From Steinernema hermaphroditum (taxonomy: Eukaryota; Nematoda; Chromadorea; Rhabditida; Steinernematidae): a stretch of DNA of 64,000 nucleotides. Below are positions 22,110-34,100 of the stretch, piece after piece (the stretch's first letter is position 1; each line of letters opens with the position of its first letter). Position numbers and translations under genes: made by a program. The notes beneath the pieces were generated by a model, which saw nothing but the letters and a program-made list of their open reading frames with translations, made no database searches and was not told the DNA's origin. The stretch covers positions 6,262,001 through 6,326,000 of the forward strand of contig CM059625.1 in assembly GCA_030435675.1 (NCBI GenBank), in the 5' to 3' direction.

Positions 22110-23385
22110 CTACAGAAAATAAGGACACGGTTCACGTGACGGCCACTGCTCTTCTTTCAGCGGATGTGCTTCAAAGAACACCGGTTCCGGTGATCGGGAA
22201 CCGTCGATTCGCAGGACACATGCCTTATTCTCTACGCGATTGGTGTAATTCGGCGCTAAACAAAGATGATGAAGAGGTATATAATTTAAATGAGACTTCT
22301 TGTACCTGACCAGACGGTGCATAATTTCTTATCGAAGCACTCCATAAATCCTTCCATAACAAGTTGATGAGAACGACAAATCAAGTCGATCGAATTCTCC
22401 TCGACGAAGTTGTCAACGGGGGTTTTTCCGAATAGCTGCAATGGAGGCAACAATAAAGATGTCTTTACTTATTCTACTTGTCCGTGTTTCTACTCACACT
22501 CTGAGTGAGCGATCTCTCTCTTATAATCAATAAGAACTCACAAAGCCGGCTCCTCGAGTGCTCAGTCCCCATCCGTCTATGCTTTCGTCTGGATCCGACC
22601 ACAGCAAATCACAAAGCGCTCCTCCGTTCGGAACCTCCATGTCACGGCGAAGTTCGTGCATCATGTCGACAGTGCGCACCTCAGGTGACAGACCACCATG
22701 GATTGCCAATACGCGATCGTCGATGAGTGCAGCAAATGGCATGAGATCGAAGGCCTGGAGACGTGCTTTTCATGAGTTACAAAACTTTGTTATCGAACTG
22801 TACCTCACAACAATCGCGCCAAACGGCCAGGCCTCCATATTTGCGCTCGACCTCTTGGTAGAATCCGTAGGTGTGCGATACACGGCGAGTTTCGTGATTA
22901 CCGCGAAGCAGAGTCACGTGTGACGGGTAGCGAACGAACAGACAGAAGAGTAGAGTGATGGTTTCTAGCGAGAACTTTCCTCGATCGACATAGTCACCGA
23001 GGAACAACAGCTGAACGTGGGGAGGCTCCCCGGATGCTTCAAGCAACTTCAGCAGATCGAAAAACTGTCCGTGAATGTCCCCACAAATGGTGATAGGGGA
23101 TTGGAGAGAGACGACGTTAGCCATCGTAGCAAGACGATCACGTACCCTGAACAGAGAAGGTGATTGTAGATGCTTCAGAAGTTTATAAATTTACAATCGA
23201 CACAGAATGCGCATGTGATCCTCCGGTAAGTAGCGGCACTGCTTTACTTGTTCGAGCCAGGCATCCGGATCAACCACTGTGTCTCCCGCAGTTATGTATG
23301 AATTGCTGTCAGTAAGCGCCAATTTTGTAGGACCGTACAAGGAGAACAGTTTCGGCATCCTCGGCTTTTCTACAGCCGCAGTCAT
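22110..23385 (-). CDS. PP4/PP6-type Ser/Thr protein phosphatase catalytic subunit, divergent
   Basis: Five exons (23195-23385, 22804-23146, 22542-22754, 22306-22435, 22110-22255) join in phase to 340 residues. Metal and catalytic signatures are intact: GDIHGQ (86-91), GDYVDRG (114-120), GNHE (146-149), then HGGLSP and LLWSDP. The chain ends PYFL, the methylatable C-terminus of the PP2A/PP4/PP6 group. KQCRYLPE near residue 50 resembles PP6, while [13 protein letters not shown] resembles PP4, so the exact subgroup is open. Two features are odd. A 40-residue N-terminal extension precedes the catalytic domain. The normally conserved SAPNYCYRCGN loop reads [13 protein letters not shown], losing the Cys-Tyr-Arg-Cys core near the active site. 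GNHETRR replaces the usual GNHESRQ. It should dephosphorylate Ser/Thr in complex with regulatory subunits. The divergence suggests a lineage-specific, perhaps germline, paralogue. Confidence 0.88.
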
Positions 23386-23419
23386 GATGGAGCTTCAGAC
23401 CGCAGTTGAAATGCAAAAT

Positions 23420-23427
23420 CTGAAAAG
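23420..23427 (-). promoter_or_regulatory. Candidate trans-splice acceptor of the phosphatase gene
   Basis: Minus-strand ACTTTTCAG with its AG at 23420-23421, 34 nt before the ATG at 23385 and with no upstream ATG in between. It fits the nematode acceptor consensus TTTTCAG used for spliced-leader addition. An ordinary intron in a 5' UTR would look the same. Confidence 0.45.
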
Positions 23428-24087
23428 TGGGGAAAATCGACGTGCATTGTGGAATTTGGCAAAATATTGATCTTAAAATTCCCGCTGGCGTTTGAAACTC
23501 AACGAGTGGCAGATAACGCTGGACAAACTGACATCTTACAGTCAGCAGCGTTCACATGAACAGGGGGCCAACGGTCGGCGCCCAGACACGTGGACATTCA
23601 AATCAACCTTTCCAGCGCCTGACACGCTTTTACACGGAAAAGAGTTGATATGTTTGATGCACAAACGAGGGCGTCGACACCGTATAAAGTTGATACGTTT
23701 GGGGGAATTCGTTACGAGACACGCATAAATGCTTCTCACAGGTCTTCACGGTTAGTTTCGAGGTGTAAACGATTGACCTATAGCAGCATCTGAGGCAGGG
23801 TATTTTGAGCTGTTGATGAAGATACACTCTACACTCCATGCTCTAAGAGTAAGAGCTGCCTTCATGAACGCACCCAGATGATGCTAGCAAAAGGAACGCG
23901 TGGTTTAACGTCCAATGATCAAGCAAATATGTTGAATATATGCAATGCAAATCGGACAAATAATGTGGCGGCGGCTCCGATTTTTCCCACGATGCATGAG
24001 AAATGTATGTGTTGCTTGTTTCCCAATAAAATAAAGTTTTTTTCAATAAAACGAAACAACAACAGGCAGAACTATAACAACTATTAT
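23428..24087. other. Intergenic interval, 0.66 kb
   Basis: Lies between the phosphatase 5' end and the 3' end of the next minus-strand gene. Only short ORFs are present. Overlapping AATAAA motifs on the plus strand near 24025-24050 have no matching plus-strand gene. One octamer ATGCAAAT is at 23945. Confidence 0.55.
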
Positions 24088-25153
24088 TTACAGATCTTTC
24101 AGTTGTCCAACAAGATCTGAAGGCCAGTCAGCAAAGAACCACGGAAAACCGCGGATGAACTCGGCCACGAGCTCCTTTTGTTCAGTGTCATTCTTAAGTT
24201 TGGCGTCGGATTTACAGGCGTGGGGTGGTAGGAAGTCGGACGGGCAGTCCCTGCGACTGCTGGTGCGCTTTTCAGCCTCCTTTTTCGCTTCTGCGAACTG
24301 GAATTTCCCAATTAATCTAACGTATAATTTTTTTATAAAAATACCTTCTGAGGATAGTTCTCGATCATTTGCTTTTCCAACTGCTCTGCCATTTGTATGC
24401 AGCGAGTCTTGAGATGACCCGAACACATCTCTGCCTCGTTTCGTAGAAGATGTGCTGCTCGACAGCCAGAAAAGACATGGAGATTCGAAAGATCTCCATT
24501 GCGGACGTTTAGAAACATTTTCCAGAATCTCGAGTAGTCATTTGTGGCGCACAAGAGGATGACGACACGGCAGTGTTCGAGGAAATCGGAAGCATCAGAG
24601 GAGGCGTAGAACTCGTTTTGTAGATTCCAAAGCTGAATCTGCTCGCCGTGAGTGGATAGAAGGGACTGTAGCGTGCTTAGGTCCTCCTTAACTTGTGCAT
24701 CGCTGAGACACTTGCCCTAAAGCAACTGCAGTATGAGAGAAGCACGGAAATACGCGTTCGTACTCGTATGGCTGAACGTATCTTCGATTCAAGAAGACCA
24801 ATTTTATGGGAGGTTTTGTGATTCTTCTCTTCTAATGCCTTCGTGAAGTACTAAACAACGATAGCAAGGGTTGATTTGGATGTTGGGAACTCGTACCGAA
24901 TAAGCCTCTGAGTAATGTCCTTCACTGTATGCAGCACTAGCCTTCGCCAGAGCAATCTCCCAATCGGCCTCATCAGAAACAGCTTTGAACCAGTGGTCGT
25001 TTTGCTTTACAGCCTCAAAGACCTGAAGGGCGGAGGTCGCCGGTTAACATAAGGGAAATATACCTGATCTGAAGTATTGCGATCCGGTTTTTTCTCCGCA
25101 GCTTCCACAATCTCGTCACCCAAACCCAACTCGCCAAAAATATCAGACAACAT
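24088..25153 (-). CDS. Unidentified helical protein, TPR-like N-terminal part
   Basis: Five exons (25064-25153, 24897-25022, 24764-24850, 24345-24716, 24088-24297) join in phase to 294 residues, all with GT-AG introns of about 40-50 nt. It starts MLSDIFGELG. Residues around 50-100 have a helix-turn-helix look (WEIALAKASAAYSEGHYSEA, then YFTKALEEKN), suggestive of one or two TPR-like repeats. The centre (HCRVVILLCATNDYSRFWKMF) and the C-terminus (FIRGFPWFFADWPSDLV) are rich in aromatic residues. No signal peptide or membrane span is seen. I do not recognise the family. It lies only 67 bp downstream of the COA4-type gene on the same strand, so the two may be co-transcribed. That would hint at a mitochondrial or housekeeping role, but this is inference from position only. 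Confidence 0.8.
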
Positions 25154-25220
25154 AATTAAAGTTTTAAAAAGATACAAAAAAGTGAGACAGTCCTAGAATG
25201 TACAACAATCGACAGAAGAT
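25154..25220 (-). promoter_or_regulatory. 67-bp intercistronic spacer, candidate operon junction
   Basis: Separates the COA4-type stop codon from the next ATG on the same strand. It contains TACATTCTAG (AG near 25187), which could serve as an SL2-type trans-splice acceptor, followed by a T-rich leader. No AATAAA was seen. Nematode operons commonly have spacers of about 100 bp, so this one is short but compatible. Confidence 0.45.
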
Positions 25221-25581
25221 TTAGTTCTTCTTTTCGTCGGCCTGTTGCTTAGATGGTTCCTTTGTTTCCTTCTGGGATGCAACCGGCTGCTGCGGTCGGC
25301 TTTTGATCATGCACTCACGGAATGCGGAAAGCTAAACACATGAAATAAATAAGGAAAGCAAGCAGCTCTTTGGCATCGCTTATTTGCATCGCAGATATTT
25401 TCGAATTTATGTGGACTACTGAAACACTTACAACTTCTTGACACTTTCGCCAGTCCTTATGCTCGGTCATGCAATCGACAACCGTGAGATGGTTGTCCCA
25501 GCACCCGCTCGATCTGATCAACTTCTCAACGCGGTCTTCTTCGTTGCTATCCTTCGCCCACTCCGATTTACCATGTACCAT
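25221..25581 (-). CDS. COA4: COA4-type twin-CX9C cytochrome c oxidase assembly protein
   Basis: Two exons (25432-25581 and 25221-25331) join in phase to 86 residues, close to the 87 of human COA4. Cysteines 27, 37, 47 and 57 are evenly spaced ten apart, forming two CX9C motifs (GCWDNHLTVVDC and KCQEVLSAFREC). The order of an acidic stretch, then EKLIRSSGC, then EHKDWRKCQ and AFREC follows COA4. The tail is K/Q/E-rich. Family knowledge: such proteins are imported and oxidised by the Mia40 relay in the mitochondrial intermembrane space, and COA4 helps assemble complex IV. The intron splits the second CX9C motif. The ATG at 25581 is the only one that keeps the acidic N-terminal stretch. It is the first gene of a probable two-gene operon. 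Confidence 0.88.
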
Positions 25582-26362
25582 AATAAAAGATCAAGCGTGA
25601 AGCAGTTATTCGGTAACCGCTAGCTTCTGGAATTCGTATGATACCACCTAATAACCGGGAATATGTAAGAAACGGAATAATAGCCAGCACATTATTTCAA
25701 AAGAGCAATGCAGAGTAACGTTGTGCGAACTTCCAGTGCAGGATCTCTGCTGCGAGACCTTGTCTACGATCCTATCTAAAATCTCAACACTGCAACAGAC
25801 AACGTTTTGTGATATACCGTAGAGAATCACGGACGGTAAACTAATTCTAAAATGTTTAAAGAATGGAAATAGGTCAAGAAATATCATGCATTTCTCGTCC
25901 GTACTACATGAATCATTTCAAGAGATATGAAATTTCTATAACGAAATTGACTAAAGTCGTTTATAATATTGAATCGCAAAAATCTAAAACTTTGCAGATG
26001 CGCTTAAACATTAAAGAACGGTGAGTTTTGCTGCTACTTATGCTTTCATGGGAACACAATATGGTTGTACAAACTGCCAGAAAAATGACTGCCAAAAGTT
26101 TACCATCACCTGTATTTATCGCCAAACTCTGAGACTTTAATCTTATGCCTAGATATCTAAGGTTGTGGTTGTGGGCGAGCAAAGCCCCCGTATCCATTTT
26201 TTTGTGTAACGGCCCGTTTATACTCTGCGCGGCAGAAAATAAAAAAAAATTTACGCAAAAACCAAATAAAACCGCACAGTCCTGAAGCTTTCGGATCGGG
26301 CTATCAAACCATCATCAGAAAAAAATTTTAAGTTAACTTTACGTAGGCTAACTTAACTGTCG

Positions 26363-26419
26363 CTTAGCTTCAACTTGACTGCCGCGCAGCGACGCGACAC
26401 AGCTCAAGTTGAAGCTAAG
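26363..26419. repeat. Inverted repeat, 16-bp arms
   Basis: CTTAGCTTCAACTTGA at 26363-26378 is the exact reverse complement of 26404-26419, with a 25-nt GC-rich loop between. It could be a hairpin in RNA or the end of a degraded transposon. No partner copy was seen in the window. Confidence 0.6.
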
Positions 26420-29400
26420 TTTAAGCCTGTTGATTTTATGTGAGCCCATAGAGCGAGCCCTGTTGTTGTGGAGGCTTCGGCAAACCACGGCATAGCTTAC
26501 GCTCATGCGGGTAGGGTAAAAATACCACAAGGAAAAAATATCAAAGATAAAAAAAGAAGGAAAAATGACAAAGCCACACACGGTTTCAGAAAAAATACTA
26601 TTAGAAAAAAATCAGCACGCCGGAACTGCTTCGGTCATATTGTCAAAGGTGCAGTCTCCGATGATGCTTGGAAATTCAATTTTTTTTCTGTGCTATTTTT
26701 TTCTTGTGGTATTTTTTTATTGAAACTGGCTCATGCCTACGGTTTTTAACAATTTTTTGGAGATGTGTGGCTTGGCCGTAAATGAAACTGGCGGTAATGT
26801 CGTGTCATCATTGCGAATGAAGATTCGTTATTTATTATCGTTATTGTTAATAATTCTATCCAGTATGATTTTTTTTGCTTGAATTCTATGACTGAAGGTT
26901 TTGGCGGTTCTGCTTTGGAAATTAAAAGTGTAAGCTATAAGGTGTCCATAATCGCATGGCACCCTTAAAACACGTTTGCTTACGGAACTGAATACTACTA
27001 CTGTGTAGCTGCGACCTCATTGACCAAGAGATGGTGACAGATATGAAAAATGAGTTTACGGCGAAACGACCTCAGTTCACCGTTTTTTGGTTGTTCGAAG
27101 ATTGACGCTTCCTTTGCCGGTCTTCTCCCGCCTGTGTGGAACCTTTCGAACACAGATTTAATCTTCATGCGAGTGATGGACTGGAAGCATGTCCATAGTA
27201 CTTATTGGTAGCAGACGTCTCTGATGCGCACATTTCGAAATTGAGTCTACGGTTAATGCGTCTTCTAATGGGCCACATGTCATACCTTATTTGTATGCAG
27301 ATCGCACTTACTTTCAATTTGTCCCTAGGACAAATGCGACGCGATTGTGGCTGAGAGGGGTAGCAGTAGCGGAGCGGCCTCTTCGTTAGTGTCAATTATG
27401 CGCTTCTTGAGGGTGTCGACTCCGCTTGGAGTGTAGTAATTGCTGCCTTCCAACTTCGGCGAGCGTCGTTTGGAGACGCCCTTTGGGATCACTTTATTGT
27501 GTTTGCGGAAACTTTGTTGACAACCGCCTTCAAAACTCTCTCGAGACCTTCGACATTTCAAAACAGCGTTCGTCCTTGAACGGTTCAAGATTTTCGTACT
27601 TTCCCCCCGCTTCGGCCCTTGTCGTCGCGAAGAGTCAGTGCGAATCAACAGATGTTTTCTTTGAGGATAATGGCGCGCGAACCTAGCAATTACCGGTCAA
27701 TTTACGCCAGCTTCTGTGCTGCTGGCCCCTATAATCTGCAGGCACTTCCATTCTTAAAGCCCTGTTTTTGGAAGGGTGCAAGCTGCGAATTGAGGCGAAG
27801 CCGCTCTGTGGTCGCGCGAGAGCGCGTGCAGCTTGATCGAGTCAGGCTTTAATTTGCATATTCGTCTTGCAAGGCGGTATGCCTTTCTGTTCGACAAGCG
27901 CCGCTTCGCGTCCTTAAATAAAATATGCTAATTTATTGAATTAAAATTATTCAAAACTATCGATTTCTGTACTGCTTGAAGAATGTGTCTTTATGTGGGT
28001 GGCGCCTGATGGGCTTTAACCCGTGTGGCACGTGTGCCTTTGATGGATTAATCTACCGATCTTATTCGAAAGCCGTGAACGTCGGCGCATCATCCGCTTG
28101 CATGTCGCATCTTATTGTTTATTGGAAATGAAAAATAGTGTTGTTGCTGCGGATATACGGTATATACGGCGGTTGTGCCGTCAATAGAAGGGTGAGCTGT
28201 TTTTTTTGGAAAAAAAAAGAAATAAAAATTTATTTCAAAAATAGCTAAAACTGTTGTGCTTATTGGACTTCATCTGCCAGATTCTGTGGTATTCTCAAAA
28301 ATTTTCGAAACTGACTAAAGCCACCTGATGGAATTTCCCTTATCTTGAGGAATTACTGTACCATTGAAATGAGAATCATCAAATCCCCCTACGTCTAAAG
28401 CTCTATTGCTGTATTTTTGATGTTTCTGAATACTACGAAAGCTGCAAGAAGGAACCCAGTGTCTGACTGAGGTCTGAGTAATTAATACATCATTTCCCTG
28501 CTAGAACAGCAAGATTACTCGGCGGCAATTCGATACTTTCGGACGCGGGCGAACGACCTTACCTCAGTCCAGCCGCTGTCCGTGATTGTATTTACCGCCA
28601 CCGAAAACAATGCGTTTTGCGGAGTCCCAGCGAGGCGGGTCGGCGCTAATTACTGTGGCGGTGGCATTTGGCATTCAGAGCGGCTACAAAAGCGGCGACT
28701 CTCGCTCGAATGCCTTTCGGGCCTCGAATGCCCGCGACTTTCCCCGTTCGGTCGCCCATCTAATCCCGTGTTTGACAAAGATTGATTGTCTTCGATCCCA
28801 TCGTCTTCGACTCGGTGCTCATTTATTAATTCCAATTGATTTATGCAATTCCACTGATTTGCTCGTGGCGCTGAACGCACTCTAATGGTATTGTTGTTAG
28901 TGCTTCTGACAGTATTGCGGACACCATATGTCAACCCGTGGGGACAGTGTTTATTTTCGGCAGCCACCCCGCCTTGACGTGTCTTTGTCGGCTGCCACTT
29001 GCCAACGCCTTCTTCAAATTGTCATAACCTCAATTTGCATAAATCAACTCCCCAGGGGAGGCCATCCCTCTTGATTTTACCCAGAAGTCCGAATTCGGCC
29101 CTCTTCGATCTTTGCTTATCGCGATGTGCGATAATTAGACGGATTATGCGATGGGAAAATGCTGGAAGATGCGCTTAGAAGGAGGGGACAAGGGGATGTT
29201 GTGTGCGTGAACCTTCCTTGTTTGCGGGCACTTCTGAACTCTGCTCGAGTGATTACCGACCCCTCTCGCATGCATTTATGCGCATACACGATGTTCTCAC
29301 CTCTTCCGTTAATCCCTCGTGAAGGCGGCGTTGTAATCGAGCGCGTCCAATTGACCTCCGACCCCCCGATGGGTTTGTGGCCCCGGCGGAACGCTTTGAT

Positions 29401-30875
29401 ATGCATCCGCACTAATTTGTTAGTTGTTTCCGGTACTCTTCGCACGTTTTTGCTAACTCGGTGTGATGTGTCCCTCTTGCGCGCACTGCACGTGTTTGCG
29501 GTCAAATGGTGGTGCGAAGGGAAAGTATTTAAATGGCCTCGTGTTGCGATCTTTTATAACCGTTTTTATTACTAAACCAGTGTAAACTTTGGGAGTGTGA
29601 AAGCCCTGGTCATACCCTTCCAACTTTAAAACATGGTTTCTTTTATTTGCCCTTGTGACCGGTAAGGAACTTCAAGAATAAGAAGCTTGGTTAACATACT
29701 ACTTTATCGAAACCATAGTCACCTCTGGTCAGGACGTAGTGGAACGTAGACTGAATAATGCACGAGCCTTGCTGTGAAACCTAGACATCTCTAAGGAAAC
29801 AATACCGGAAATAATAAATGTGGATTCTTTTAATGCGAAATAAACCAGGAAAACAACGAATTTTTGCGTCTTCTTTGTGGTGTCCTGGAGCGTAGGTTGG
29901 TCGCAGAAGCGGTGAGGCGTACGAACAGGCAGTCAACAACTAAGCGCCTCCAGAAAGATTTTGGGAAGCGAGGGAGGGGGCCGCAAGCATGCGCGCGAGA
30001 CTCCTCGCGTCTTCTTCCAACCACTTATTTTGCGTTGCCCGGGTCGTCGTCGATTTGTTGTGGCTCCTCTTCTCCTCGCCTAGGGGCCAGTTTGCTACTT
30101 TTGCCGTGTTGGGGTCGTTACCGACGACCGCGACGCAACTTTGCAACTTTTCCGCGACTGATAATTAGTGTTGCTTCTTATTTGCATAAATTCGATATTT
30201 CCTGCGCGCGAGGCGCACTTGTCGCTCGATGCTTCGCAACTTTGTTAATTATTCACAAAGGAGTGCAGCCGCGCGCAGTGTTCCACCATAAATGGAAGCG
30301 CGGAAGAAGCGCTAATGTCATTATGTATTTACTTAAGGTTTAATCGGTCGGTCGTGTCGCGCCTTCGCTTCCGGAGAGTGACGTGAACGACGTGTCCTTT
30401 CTCTGATTGTCCTAGGTCTTTAGGGTAGCGCGAAATATTTCATGTATGAGACAGGGTCAAGGAGTGGTCGAGTGCGAAAACTTGTCACTTATTTAACATT
30501 CGCCCTCTCCCGCGCCCCCCGAACAACGACAATGTTTAATTTTTTCTTATTGATCTTTGGAAATAAATGAATGTTCAGTCGCATCCTTCGCTTTGCGGTT
30601 CATAATGTCCTTCGAAGTCTGCCTCTCGGCGGCGCCCCTTATAACGAACGGTATTTGCCGAAGGAAGAACCGCCCGCCATTAGGCGGTATCCGACGGGAC
30701 TGACCCATTTTGGGCGTTCAGTTAATGAGTCAGAACGCGTGTTTGCACGAAATCTGTCAGCAAATCGCTTTTTGCGTGTGCGCAACTCGCCGACCGGGCA
30801 GTGGACAGGCAATCGAAGGATGCGCTCACGCGACAGACACAGAGACGGCTTTTACGATCGTCATATAATACGATA

Positions 30876-31183
30876 GTTTGCCTCAAGGCGTAATGTTTGG
30901 GAAACTGCAGCGATGAGGCCACTGTCAGGTCAGTGCTGGTGGCTCGTCCATATGGTTCGTGCCTTGCTGATGTGTACCATTGTTTAAGGGCTTTTTGATT
31001 GCTGTCATTGAGCTGATGATTCCCCCGGGGTTTCATGATTTCTTGTCATAAGAGTATATGCTTCCGACTTTCTCAGCACTTTTTTTGCCATGAGGCTATT
31101 TTTGTTGTCGAAAATTTAAATCACAAAGGTGAATAAAATTTACCCTGAGTATTTACTCCCAAACATTACGCCTTGAGGCAAAC
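30876..31183. mobile_element. MITE-like element with 26-bp terminal inverted repeats
   Basis: The 26 bp at 30876-30901 (starting GTTTGCCTCAAGGCG) are the exact reverse complement of 31158-31183, bounding a 308-bp segment without an ORF. The size and perfect termini fit a non-autonomous DNA transposon. No clear target-site duplication is visible, so the true ends may lie slightly further out; TATAATA words flank both arms in inverted orientation. Confidence 0.5.
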
Positions 31184-34100
31184 CATGTTTATATTATAGT
31201 TCACTAAGCTGAGTAATTTTTGACCGAAACTGCGCAAATTTTTGTCCTTTTATATATTTGCTCTCCTCAAGTCGTGAATATTCATGGAGCTTATTGTTTG
31301 CCTATCTTGAGTCATTTGTTTGCTCAACGCTTTTTTGGAGTTTCATGAGTTCTCTTCGAACACCAAATCGAGTCCAAGTCTTTAAATTAAGCATCTCTAG
31401 TGACCGGCATTAAATCACCGAATTCGATTCAGAGATGTGCGAAGTGAGCAGTGAGACTTGACAAGATAACGTATGACAGATTCAAGGCACCCAAGGTCGT
31501 TTATTCAAATGTTCGCTTTGAGTTCCTCGGAAAAGTGGCGAACAGTCCTCGGAGTCGCACAGAAGAGTCGGCAGATTTCGCGTTCCGGCGACAACAAATT
31601 AATGAGCGAACGGAAACGGTTCGTCTAATCCTGAACGATTTATTCGTCCATATTCCAAACGGGCACCAATCTGTTATTTCGCGCTGCTGCAGTAGCTAAT
31701 CCGCGCCGATCGCTATCTTCGCCTCCGTCGCCCTTCTTCCAATCGCTCTCGCGCGTCTTGACCGCTGCGCACCATGGCCCCGCAGGCGTGCCGGCTCTCG
31801 TGTTTATAATTGGCTAATGAGTGCGAATCCTCTTGAATTTGGCGCTTCTTGTGTGGGCCCTATTTTTGTATACCATCTGCTGCTTGTCTGCTTCGTTGGT
31901 CGTCAAGAGTCAAGTGAGGGGAGGGGAGGCGTAAGTAAGTGCCCTGCTGTAAGACGCCTAATTTGCTTTCTCCATTGCCACCAGCAAACCGCACATTCCT
32001 ATTATCCATTTTCGTTGTTAGGGGGCCGTCGTTGAAAGCGCGCAAAAACGCACATTAGTTTTATGTGTATTGTTAACTCTTGCCGTGCCGTGAGCAGCGA
32101 GGCGTCTTCTCGCGGCTCCTTTATTTTTCCGCTGACCATCCTTGTTTGTTTTTGTCCATTACCGTCGACTAATTACACTCATTTCAAGTGAGCTGCCATC
32201 ACGACGTTCGAATCTTTGCCTCCGTCTCGTCCCCACCGGCACATCCGCTCCCAGTCCCATTTCACGAGCAAATATGACGAAGAAAAAACGCGGTTAATTT
32301 CAATTAAACTAGGCCGATTTTTTGAGCGAACCCGCATAGCCTTTGCCACAAAGAGTGCCGACGGCTCCACACGTTGCATGCGATCTCTGGGGAGATGACC
32401 ACGGGTCGTCAGACCCGAACGGCGACACCGAACGAGTCGGGAGGGAAAAGGGATTAGGGTCGATCGAGAGTGTCGTTGTCATTTTTTTCGTGATGTTCGA
32501 TCGGAACTGCGGTCAGCCGGGGCCGCTTGCTCGCAACTACGTTTTTCTGGCACCGGAGGCGGCTGTCTGGAGTCCGCAGGCTGCCGTGAAGCACTTCCGG
32601 ACGTCCAGTCTCATTTTGAGTTCTAATCACGTAATCATGAAGTGGAACGAGTTCTTTTTCCAAACTTTGCCCTGTCGAAACTTTCGATTTATGAGATTTT
32701 TTTGCTTGAGTGCGATGTCTCCTTTCCGTCGCCGCTCGCACTTCCTGAAAATTATCGTTACATTGCTTTACTGCGAAAGAGGTCGTCCGAAAAGTGACGC
32801 CTCGCAGATGTTAACCGAGTATTGTATATCTGTTTTTCTGATGGCTGTGTTAAGGGGCAAGTACGTTGTTGTATTCTTAGTTTTGATGTGCTCATTTCAA
32901 TTTATGCGGTGGAGTAACGCATAACTTTCATATTCAGAGAGATGAGGTTCTTTCTGGTACATTACATGCAAATCTACGATAAACTGTGTGGTTGTCTTAT
33001 TCTTGAGCCGTTCCATCGCCACTCTTTGCAGTTTGTGCTTCGCAAGTCAGCTAGTTTGCGTGCCCTAAGTAGATTACGCGTCTGATTTATGTGTTTTTGA
33101 TGGCTTTGTTGCGCTTGTTGGTTCTGGATATTCGATTACTTAAATCAGTACGGACAGAAGCCAAACGTACTTTGAGGGAAGAGAATTATCCTAATTGGTG
33201 AAAACAATTGGGATCGAATAAAACGGTCGATTCAGACATAGTTTATCAGGTTTACGAGATTTAAGGCTATCTCGAAAATGGTCTCCTTTCACGCGATTTG
33301 GCCCTCAAACGCCAAAAATTGAGAGTCCGATAATGTTTATTTCATTTCAGATGGGGTGATGAATGACATGATGTAAAATATATCGCGCTCTCCTATTAGT
33401 GTTAAGGTGATCACATAAAACTGGAGTCTTTTAGGGAAAGATGAAAGCAAGTCTAGGTGAATATTACCAGGTAGTGTGAAACAGAGTGACAATTAAAGCC
33501 ACTTCACGTACATCGCGTTCACCTTTGTTGCGAGACGAGACACCTCCACTACGGTTGGCACCACGTCCCACACAGCGTGACGCCTTTGTCTTTTGTTTCT
33601 CCAATTTTTGCGCGGTCAGAAAATGCTGCACTTTCTAAGTGATTCCCGAATTCAACTACGACGCCTGGCGCCAGCCGACCAACGAACGCCACGAGCCGCA
33701 TTTGCATATAAATCTTCGCCGCGTTTTTATGGGCGATCGCGCCGCTTCTGTGCCGCTTTTGCCGCCGCGGACGCCAACTGTCGACGGCTCCGAGAACATC
33801 CGGGTGATTCAATTTTTTTGATTAATCAACTCGCGAACAATCGATTGATGAAAGATGACTTTGCTTTGAGTCGTTTCAGATTTGAAAAGAGAGAGTGAGA
33901 GCCGCAGCGAACGAACTGTCCGCTGATCGGCGAATTTGCAAGAAAAACACCGAGGCGAAGGATAAACACTCGACAAGCGGTCTTCAAGGTGAGTGTTTTT
34001 GCTCTAAAAAGAGTCTTTTCTATTGATGTGAAGATGCCGAATGGAAAGTGAACCCCTTGAAAGATATATGAAACATACACCATGAGATACAAAATGACGT

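Noticed and set aside
27325..27648. 107-codon minus-strand ORF
   Set aside because: Basic, no recognised family, no promoter or splice context; chance ORF.
32343..32924. 193-codon plus-strand ORF
   Set aside because: Starts on a non-ATG codon, mixed composition, no homology; likely chance in a gene-free region.
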